Shown here in pieces: positions 58,458-64,000 of a DNA stretch of 64,000 bases; positions within the stretch are counted from its first letter, which is position 1, and every line of letters begins with the position of its first letter. The notes under the pieces are model-generated. The model made no database searches and had not been told where the DNA came from. It worked only from the letters and a program-made list of their open reading frames with translations. Made by a program: the position numbers and the translations under genes. The DNA is from Pseudomonas viridiflava (GTDB lineage Bacteria > Pseudomonadota > Gammaproteobacteria > Pseudomonadales > Pseudomonadaceae). The stretch covers positions 1 to 64,000 of the forward strand of contig NZ_RBTP01000015.1 in NCBI RefSeq assembly GCF_003702045.1, given 5' to 3'.

Positions 58458-59221
58458 GTGATCAGGAACTGCTGCGCTATAGCCGCCAGATTCTGCTGCA
58501 ACATGTCGACATCGAAGGGCAATTGCGTCTGCGCCAGAGCCGCGCCCTGGTGGTCGGCCTCGGCGGGCTCGGATCGCCTGTGGCGCTGTATCTGGCGGCT
58601 GCCGGGGTTGGAGAGCTGCACCTGGCAGACTTCGACCGCGTCGATCTGACCAACCTGCAACGCCAGATCATTCATGACACCCAAAGCGTCGGTCTGACCA
58701 AAGTGGACTCGGCCATTGCCCGTCTGCGTGCAATCAACCCTGAAGTGAAGCTGGTCGCCCACCGTGAAGCGCTGGATGCCGACTCATTGAGCGCAGCGGT
58801 GCAGGCCGTCGATCTGGTGCTCGACTGTTCCGATAATTTCTCGACCCGTGAGGCCGTCAATGCTGCGTGCGTGGCGGCGGGCAAACCATTGGTCAGCGGC
58901 GCCGCCATCCGTCTGGAAGGCCAGCTGTCGGTGTTCGATCCGCGTCGCGTGGAGAGCCCGTGTTATCACTGCCTGTATGGTCACGGCAGCGAGGCTGAAT
59001 TGACCTGCAGCGAAGCGGGTGTCATCGGGCCGCTGGTGGGCCTGGTCGGCAGTCTTCAGGCGCTCGAAGCCTTGAAACTGCTCGCAGGGTTTGGCGAACC
59101 GATGGTGGGGCGTCTTTTGTTGATCGATGCGTTGGGCACCCGCTTTCGTGAGCTGAAGGTCAAGCGAGATCCGGGTTGTAGCGTATGCGGACCGGGGAGC
59201 GGGCAGGGCGGGCATGTCTGA
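58442..59221 (+). CDS. moeB: Molybdopterin-synthase adenylyltransferase
   Basis: E1-like enzyme adenylating MoaD for molybdopterin synthesis. 259 residues; [16 protein letters not shown], nucleotide fold [32 protein letters not shown], and two zinc CxxC pairs (CYHC and CSVC). There is no C-terminal rhodanese domain, distinguishing it from ThiF/MOCS3-like fusions. Overlaps prmC by 16 bp; a GTG three codons in is an alternative start. Confidence 0.93.
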   Translation: MPAVLSDQELLRYSRQILLQHVDIEGQLRLRQSRALVVGLGGLGSPVALYLAAAGVGELHLADFDRVDLTNLQRQIIHDTQSVGLTKVDSAIARLRAINPEVKLVAHREALDADSLSAAVQAVDLVLDCSDNFSTREAVNAACVAAGKPLVSGAAIRLEGQLSVFDPRRVESPCYHCLYGHGSEAELTCSEAGVIGPLVGLVGSLQALEALKLLAGFGEPMVGRLLLIDALGTRFRELKVKRDPGCSVCGPGSGQGGHV

Positions 59222-60029
59222 TATTTTCATGAGCTATGGCGGCGACTCGCCGGTGGGCGTGTTCGATTCGGGTGTCGGCGGGCTGTCGGTACTGAGCGAA
59301 ATCCGCCAGCTGCTCCCGAGTGAGTCGCTGATGTATCTGGCCGACTGCGGGCATATCCCGTATGGCGAGAAAAGTCCCGAGTACATCGTTGATCGCTGTC
59401 TGGTTATCGCAGATTTCTTTCGTGAGCAGGGGGTCAAGGCGTTGGTCGTCGCCTGCAACACGGCCACGGCTGCGGGCGTTGCGCATATCCGTCAGCGTTA
59501 CCCGGACTGGCCGATTGTGGGGATGGAGCCTGCGGTCAAACCGGCGGCAGAGGCGACCCGCAGTGGCGTCGTTGGCGTGCTGGCAACCACCGGGACATTG
59601 CAGAGCGCTCGGTTCGCGGCCTTGCTTGATCGATTTGCAGGCGACGTACGGGTCGTCACCCAGCCTTGCCCAGGGCTGGTCGAACTGATCGAGAGTGGCG
59701 ATCTGCACAGCCAGGAGATTCGCCAGCTACTCAGCAGCTATGTCGAACCCTTATTGGCGGAGCGTTGCGACACTATCATTCTGGGTTGCACCCACTATCC
59801 CTTCCTTAAGCCGCTGTTGCAGCAGATGCTTCCCGAATCGGTCGCCCTGATCGATACCGGCGCTGCAGTGGCGCGTCAATTACAGCGTCTGTTGTCATCG
59901 TGCGGGCTGCTGGCGAGTGGCCCTGCTCGTGAGACGTTGTACTGGTCCAGTGACGATCCTGACAAATTCAGAAAAGTCCTACGCGACTTGTGGAAAACCT
60001 CCAATAATGTGAGAAGCTTCCGTTTGTAA
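59214..60029 (+). CDS. murI: Glutamate racemase
   Basis: Makes D-glutamate for peptidoglycan. 271 residues with both catalytic cysteines in context: [11 protein letters not shown] (about 81) and LGCTHYPFL (about 191), plus [14 protein letters not shown] near the N-terminus. Start overlaps moeB by 8 bp; an ATG five codons later is possible. Last gene of the hemA operon; no hairpin terminator is visible after it. Confidence 0.97.
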   Translation: MSDIFMSYGGDSPVGVFDSGVGGLSVLSEIRQLLPSESLMYLADCGHIPYGEKSPEYIVDRCLVIADFFREQGVKALVVACNTATAAGVAHIRQRYPDWPIVGMEPAVKPAAEATRSGVVGVLATTGTLQSARFAALLDRFAGDVRVVTQPCPGLVELIESGDLHSQEIRQLLSSYVEPLLAERCDTIILGCTHYPFLKPLLQQMLPESVALIDTGAAVARQLQRLLSSCGLLASGPARETLYWSSDDPDKFRKVLRDLWKTSNNVRSFRL

Positions 60030-60144
60030 AAAAAACGTGAAAAAAAGCGTTATGGGCTGAACTATCGCTTCGTTTGCGATTTCTATAAGCGCAGCTGATC
60101 AATATCAATACGGGCAACACTTCATATAATTTAGGGCGTTTCTC

Positions 60145-60663
60145 ATGAAGAGATTCTTTTGCATGGCTGTTCTTTCAGCCATCCTCGCGGGGCAAGTTTC
60201 AATGGCGCAGGCTGATGGCGTCGAGTTTTCGGTCGGGCAGACCGGGGAATCGACCATGACCTATCGTCTGGGCGTTCAATTCGATTGGGACAAGAGCTGG
60301 CTGCAAAGCGACATTGGTCGTCTGACCGGTTACTGGGATGGTGCCTACACCTACTGGGACGGCAAAGACTACAAAGACAACCACAGCCTGTCGTTCTCTC
60401 CGGTTCTGGTTTATGAGTTCGGCGCCGGTAGCGTGAAGCCTTACATCGAGGCAGGCATCGGGGTTTCGGTGTTCTCGAACACCCAGGTTGAAGACCGCAA
60501 ATTCGGTTCGGCCTTCAACTTCGAAGACCGCGTCGGTTTCGGCTTGCGCTTCGCAGGTGGGCATGAAGTCGGTATCCGCGCCACTCATTACTCCAACGCC
60601 GGCATCAAACAGCCGAACGATGGTATCGAGAGCTACGCGCTGCACTACAAGATGCCGTTCTGA
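60145..60663 (+). CDS. pagL: Lipid A 3-O-deacylase PagL
   Basis: Outer-membrane beta-barrel esterase removing the 3-O acyl chain of lipid A, which reduces innate immune recognition. 172 residues with a cleavable signal peptide (about 1-23). Catalytic residues are intact: His148 and Ser150 in THYSNAGIKQPNDGIES, and Glu162, with the same H-x-S and +12 Glu spacing as P. aeruginosa PagL. Ends in the aromatic C-terminus MPF expected for BAM-dependent insertion. A TATAAT (60125-60130) lies just upstream. Confidence 0.93.
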   Translation: MKRFFCMAVLSAILAGQVSMAQADGVEFSVGQTGESTMTYRLGVQFDWDKSWLQSDIGRLTGYWDGAYTYWDGKDYKDNHSLSFSPVLVYEFGAGSVKPYIEAGIGVSVFSNTQVEDRKFGSAFNFEDRVGFGLRFAGGHEVGIRATHYSNAGIKQPNDGIESYALHYKMPF

Positions 60664-60691
60664 TTTCAGGGCTGATCGTAATAAGGTAAAC

Positions 60692-60737
60692 CTGTGGGAG
60701 GCGGCTTGACGCCGATGGCGTCAGTCCGCTCCCACAG
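60692..60737. repeat. REP-like palindromic element
   Basis: A long imperfect palindrome beginning CTGTGGGAGGCGGCTTGACG and ending GTCCGCTCCCACAG, the form typical of Pseudomonas REP sequences. It lies between convergent pagL and the YkgJ-type gene, where it may also end transcription. Only one copy was noticed in the window. Confidence 0.75.
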
Positions 60738-60771
60738 AACGTTCTCAGTCTGACAGAGACACTCCGGTGCA

Positions 60772-61086
60772 TCAGAGATAAGCCGTCGCAATCCCTTTGC
60801 GTTCGTTGAGACAATCCTCCGCTCCCGCCTCGAATTCCCGACAGATCAACGGTCGTTTCTCATAGATCGTACACATCATCGTGTTGCGATCCAGTGCTGC
60901 GCACCAGCCGTCGTCCAGCCGCAACATAACCTCGCCGCCCCACTCATCGATATCGATGTAGCGCTCAGGCACGCCCGTGTCGGTGATCAGCATCACTTCC
61001 AGCTGGCAGCAGCAGGCCGCGCAGGTGGAGCAGGTGACTTGCGTCTCGCCAGCGATGGCGACGACTGGAATGAGGGTGTTGTTCAG
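60772..61086 (-). CDS. YkgJ-family cysteine cluster protein
   Basis: Small metal-binding protein of unknown function; cysteine pattern CSTCAACCCQ near residue 19 and a later WCAALD ... CTIYEKRPLICREF block define the YkgJ family (possible Fe-S or Zn site). No ATG, GTG or TTG precedes the conserved N-terminus NNTLIPVVAIAGE. The only fitting start is CTG 61086, overlapping the previous stop as CTGA, giving 104 residues. A much longer frame reaching 61359 runs through the DUF2878 gene in another frame and is not the gene. Confidence 0.8.
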   Translation of the reverse strand: MNNTLIPVVAIAGETQVTCSTCAACCCQLEVMLITDTGVPERYIDIDEWGGEVMLRLDDGWCAALDRNTMMCTIYEKRPLICREFEAGAEDCLNERKGIATAYL

Positions 61087-61604
61087 AGGGGGGCTCCCGT
61101 ATGTCTGGCAGAAGGTGCGACGGTTCGCGCTGCCAGCCACTGAAGCAGGGGAAATACGACCGCCCAGATCAATCCAAGCACTGCCATGCTTGGCCAGAAT
61201 CCGAGCGGCAGGTGGACCTGCGCCAGCTGCGAGCCGGCATAGTAAGACATCGGGCCGCCAATAGCGCCCAGAACCGCCGCTCGCCAGACAGGAACTGCCG
61301 TCCACGCCAAACAATGATTGAGCGTGGTGCCCAGAATCGCCCACAGCAGGATCAGCCACAGCGGAATCAGATAACCGCCGGTACCGAAATCGAACACGCC
61401 CAGGTTCATCAGCACACTATCCAGCACCGTGCCCGCCAGAGTGACCATCAGCACCAGTCGACCATCCGCTGCCCATGAGCTGACCCACAGAAAGTGAATG
61501 AGCAGTGCGCCGACGGCGATCAACAGCCAGTAACTGTCGCTGCCCAGCACACAGGCAAACCAACCGGCCTGGAACAACAGCGCATTGGCCAATAATTTAA
61601 GCAT
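61083..61604 (-). CDS. DUF2878 membrane protein
   Basis: 173-residue protein with about six hydrophobic helices and few charged residues, matching the DUF2878 family. From ATG 61604 it overlaps the end of the methyltransferase gene (ATGCTTAA). Function unknown; it habitually accompanies cyclopropane-synthase-like, DUF1365 and FAD-oxidoreductase genes, which suggests a role in membrane-lipid modification. Confidence 0.83.
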   Translation of the reverse strand: MLKLLANALLFQAGWFACVLGSDSYWLLIAVGALLIHFLWVSSWAADGRLVLMVTLAGTVLDSVLMNLGVFDFGTGGYLIPLWLILLWAILGTTLNHCLAWTAVPVWRAAVLGAIGGPMSYYAGSQLAQVHLPLGFWPSMAVLGLIWAVVFPLLQWLAARTVAPSARHTGAPL

Positions 61605-62865
61605 TGAAACGACCGAGCAACGGTTCACGCAGGGCTTCAGGCTTGGCCAGTAGCAATTGGGCCGTGCCGATGGTGCGTTCCAGAAAGCCCCCCTCGCAGT
61701 AACACAGGTAGAACTCCCAAAGCCGCAGGAAATACTCGTCGTAACCCAGTTCCCCCAGTGTGCCGTGCGCTTGCCTGAAATTGTCGTACCACATCCGCAG
61801 CGTACGGGCGTAATGCAGGCCGAAGTCTTCCATGTGCAGCAGGTTCATGTCGGTATCATTGCCAACGATGTCCAGCATTTTCGCCACCGACGGCAGGGCT
61901 CCGCCGGGGAAAATGTAGCGCTGGATAAAGTCCACGTTACGTTTTGCCTGGGCATAGCGCTGTTCGCGGATGGTGATGGCTTGCAGCAGCATCAGGCCGT
62001 CGCTTTTGAGCAGGTTGGCGCATTGCTTAAAGTACGTCGGCAGGAATCGATGGCCCACCGCTTCGATCATTTCAATGGACACCAGCTTGTCGTACTCGCC
62101 CTTCAGGTCTCGGTAATCGGTCAGCAAAAGCGTGACACGATCCTTGAGGCCCAGCTCATTCAAACGACGTTCGGTGTAGGCAAACTGCTCGGCGGACAGC
62201 GTGGTGGTGGTCACCCGGCAGCCGTAGTGCTGGGCCGCATAAATCGCCATGCTGCCCCAGCCGGTGCCGATTTCCAGCAAATGATCGGTCGGTTTGAGGG
62301 CGAGTTTCTGGCAGATACGCTCCAGCTTGTTCAACTGCGCCTGCTCCAGCGTGTCGTCTTCGCTCAGAAACTGCGCAGCGGAGTACATCATCGTGGGGTC
62401 GAGAAACTGTTCGAACAGCGTATTGCCCAGATCGTAATGGGCCGCAATATTTTTCTGCGAGCCTTTGCGCGTGTTGCGGTTCAGCCAGTGCAGGCCATGA
62501 ATCAATGGACGCGTCAGGCGTGCAAAGCCACCTTCCATCGCGTCCAGCACCTCCAGATTGCTGACGAAGATCCTGACCACGGCCGTCAAGTCCGGCGTGG
62601 TCCAATAACCGTGAATGAAGGCTTCGGCGGCACCGATCGAGCCGGTGCTGGCGATCATGCCCCAGGCGGCCGAATCCAGAACATGCACTTCACCCTGGAT
62701 CAACGCACCGGCTTTGCCGAAGATGTGGCGCTCGCCACGCTCGATGACGACCAGTTGCCCGTTGCGCAGGCCTGCCAGTTGTCGAAGTACACCTCGACGC
62801 AGGATGCTAGCGGTCAGGCTGTTGGTACCCAGATTGGCAGAAAAACTACTGCTACTGCTTTTCAT
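61597..62865 (-). CDS. Cyclopropane-fatty-acyl-phospholipid synthase family methyltransferase
   Basis: SAM-dependent methyltransferase acting on unsaturated phospholipid acyl chains or a related lipid. 422 residues from ATG 62865 (AAGGA nine bases upstream). SAM motif LLEIGTGWGSMAIYAA near 198, DYRDLKGEYDKLVSIEMIEAVG, and AITIREQRY ... DFIQRYIFPGG are CFA-family hallmarks. It is not necessarily the classical Cfa: the DUF1365/FAD context points to a distinct lipid product. Confidence 0.88.
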   Translation of the reverse strand: MKSSSSSFSANLGTNSLTASILRRGVLRQLAGLRNGQLVVIERGERHIFGKAGALIQGEVHVLDSAAWGMIASTGSIGAAEAFIHGYWTTPDLTAVVRIFVSNLEVLDAMEGGFARLTRPLIHGLHWLNRNTRKGSQKNIAAHYDLGNTLFEQFLDPTMMYSAAQFLSEDDTLEQAQLNKLERICQKLALKPTDHLLEIGTGWGSMAIYAAQHYGCRVTTTTLSAEQFAYTERRLNELGLKDRVTLLLTDYRDLKGEYDKLVSIEMIEAVGHRFLPTYFKQCANLLKSDGLMLLQAITIREQRYAQAKRNVDFIQRYIFPGGALPSVAKMLDIVGNDTDMNLLHMEDFGLHYARTLRMWYDNFRQAHGTLGELGYDEYFLRLWEFYLCYCEGGFLERTIGTAQLLLAKPEALREPLLGRFNA

Positions 62866-63652
62866 GGCGTGAATCCTTGGGTTGCGCGGCGGCAGCACGG
62901 TACTCGCCGTCGGCAGCCTGATGGGAAAAGATCGGAATGCGTTTGACCAACAGGCGCATGGCCTGCCAATAAATGGCCAGACAGGTTTTTGCGGTCATCC
63001 AGGGAAACGTGATCAGGTAGCGGTGCAGCGTGTGGCGGTCAAGACTCTGGCGGGTGAGATTGAGCGTGGCATCGAACATCTTCAGTTCACCCTGCCAGTC
63101 TGCCATGTGTACGCCGATGCGTTCGGCAGGCTGGCTGAAGCTCATGCGGTATTCGAGATCGCGTGGCAGAAACGGCGACACATGAAACGCTTTAGCCACT
63201 GCAAAATGCTGATGGCCGTCACCGTTGGCGGGCAGCACATAGCTGTAGCGCTCGCCCCACGGGGTGTTGGTCACTTCACACAGAATCGCGGCCAACGTGC
63301 CGTCGCTCTCGTGGCAATAGAAAAAACTGACTGGGTTGAACGACAGGCCCCAGCTGCGTGCCTGGGTCAACAGGCAGACAGCGCCAGTCGGTGTGCGACC
63401 CAAGGCCGCGCTGACACGCTCACGGACCGCTTCGATCAACGACAGGCCACGACCCGTGAGTTCCGGCAGGTAATCGCGCTCTCGAAACGAAAACGGCGCA
63501 AACCGTTTGCGTCCTGCCAGGGGCGACAAGCCGAGCACGCTGGCCTGTTCGTCCAGGTCCAGGTACAGCAAGCCTATCCGGTAGGTGAACTCATGCGATC
63601 GGGGAGCAAACCGCCGATGTGAGATCCAGCCGCTGTAGAGCGCGCTGTTCAC
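62852..63652 (-). CDS. DUF1365 protein
   Basis: 266-residue conserved protein of the DUF1365 family. Typical segments: N-terminal YSGWISHRRFAPRSHEFTYRIGLLYLDLDE, then FNPVSFFYCHESDGTLAAILCEVTNTPWGERYSYVL. GTG start overlapping the stop of the FAD gene (GTGA) and 14-bp overlap with the methyltransferase gene. Function unknown; co-translation with its neighbours implies the same lipid pathway. Confidence 0.9.
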   Translation of the reverse strand: MNSALYSGWISHRRFAPRSHEFTYRIGLLYLDLDEQASVLGLSPLAGRKRFAPFSFRERDYLPELTGRGLSLIEAVRERVSAALGRTPTGAVCLLTQARSWGLSFNPVSFFYCHESDGTLAAILCEVTNTPWGERYSYVLPANGDGHQHFAVAKAFHVSPFLPRDLEYRMSFSQPAERIGVHMADWQGELKMFDATLNLTRQSLDRHTLHRYLITFPWMTAKTCLAIYWQAMRLLVKRIPIFSHQAADGEYRAAAAQPKDSRHEKQ

Positions 63653-64000
63653 AGCGCTTCCCCAAAGGCCTGGGCCACACGCAACCCACTGACCACACCG
63701 TCTTCATGAAAGCCGTTGGCCCAGTACGCGCCGCAGTACCAGGTGTTGTCGACGCCATTGATCTCTTGCCAGCGCGCCTGTGCGGCAATGGCCTCAAGGC
63801 TGTATTGCGGGTGGGCGTAGCGATAGCGGCCAATGATCTTTTCAGGATCGATGGCGGCGGTCTGGTTCAGGCTGACGCAGAACGTGGTATCGCTTTCGAT
63901 GCCTTGCAGAATGTTCATGTCGTAGGTGACGGCAGCCAACTGCTGCTCACCGCCGCCCAGCCGGTAGTTCCAGCTCGCCCAGGTCAGACGGCGGTCGGGC
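63649..64000 (-). CDS. FAD-dependent amine-oxidase-like protein (C-terminal part)
   Basis: The frame is open to the window edge, so the N-terminus is cut off. The visible 116 or so residues include WNYRLGGGEQQLAAVTYDMNIL, RYRYAHPQYS and a C-terminal NTWYCGAYWANGFHEDGVVSGLRVA, the FAD-closing motif of flavin amine oxidase-type lipid enzymes. It heads the FAD-DUF1365-methyltransferase-DUF2878-YkgJ operon. Confidence 0.85.
   Translation of the reverse strand, partial: PDRRLTWASWNYRLGGGEQQLAAVTYDMNILQGIESDTTFCVSLNQTAAIDPEKIIGRYRYAHPQYSLEAIAAQARWQEINGVDNTWYCGAYWANGFHEDGVVSGLRVAQAFGEAL

Noticed and set aside
61087..61359. A 195-residue version of the YkgJ-type protein
   Set aside because: The upstream part is the out-of-frame shadow of the DUF2878 gene; conserved sequence begins only at NNTLIPV.

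Overview
The window is chromosomal DNA of a fluorescent pseudomonad, most likely of the Pseudomonas syringae group. I base this on the backbone gene order, which matches the one I know from P. aeruginosa (mksFEB, psi subunit-rimI, carbonic anhydrase, tRNA-Met, ychF-pth-rplY-prs-tRNA-Gln-ispE-lolB-TPR lipoprotein, hemA-prfA-prmC-moeB-murI-pagL). A phosphatidylcholine synthase, many chemoreceptors and a rhamnose-type O-antigen island also fit. No database search was possible, so the species is an inference.

Layout. 0.2-5.0 kb: condensin-like mksF-mksE-mksB operon (minus strand), ending in a clear terminator. 5.1-7.7 kb: replication/translation pair (pol III psi, RimI), an acidic hypothetical protein and a beta-carbonic anhydrase. 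7.7-24.3 kb: four methyl-accepting chemotaxis proteins and a membrane diguanylate cyclase, mixed with housekeeping or metabolic genes (HD hydrolase, YjdM, DCC protein, SotB-like MFS pump, phosphatidylcholine synthase, PhoD-like phosphatase, GNAT) and a tRNA-Met with a good sigma70 promoter.

24.5-47.9 kb: a surface-polysaccharide island, visibly more AT-rich in its first half. It starts with a three-gene cassette resembling a polyprenyl-phosphate-sugar modification system (12-or-so-TM glycosyltransferase, GT2, SMR-type small flippase). Next come a GT2 rhamnosyltransferase-like gene and an ABC export module: Wzm, Wzt with a C-terminal carbohydrate-binding-type domain, a 1360-residue fusion protein (beta-propeller-like DUF4915, 21-residue-repeat coiled coil, GT2, WbsX/GH99-like) and a GT4. 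Precursor genes follow: rmd and gmd (GDP-D-rhamnose), a FAD/NAD(P) oxidoreductase with an APS kinase, manC (GDP-mannose), a second GT2, and rmlB-rmlD-rmlA (dTDP-L-rhamnose, without rmlC). Together these make activated rhamnose of both series, polymerise it on the cytoplasmic side and export the finished chain by ABC transport.

48-64 kb: conserved core operons. These cover translation and nucleotide supply, isoprenoid and lipoprotein sorting, tetrapyrrole synthesis and release factor maturation, and cell-wall glutamate. They are followed by the lipid A deacylase PagL, a REP-like palindrome, and a minus-strand membrane-lipid cluster: an FAD oxidoreductase cut by the window edge, DUF1365, a cyclopropane-synthase-family methyltransferase, DUF2878 and a YkgJ-type cysteine cluster protein. 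The most unusual object is the nine-unit, exactly 63-bp-periodic coiled coil inside the 1360-residue O-antigen protein, a candidate chain-length ruler. I found no prophage, insertion sequence or CRISPR array.
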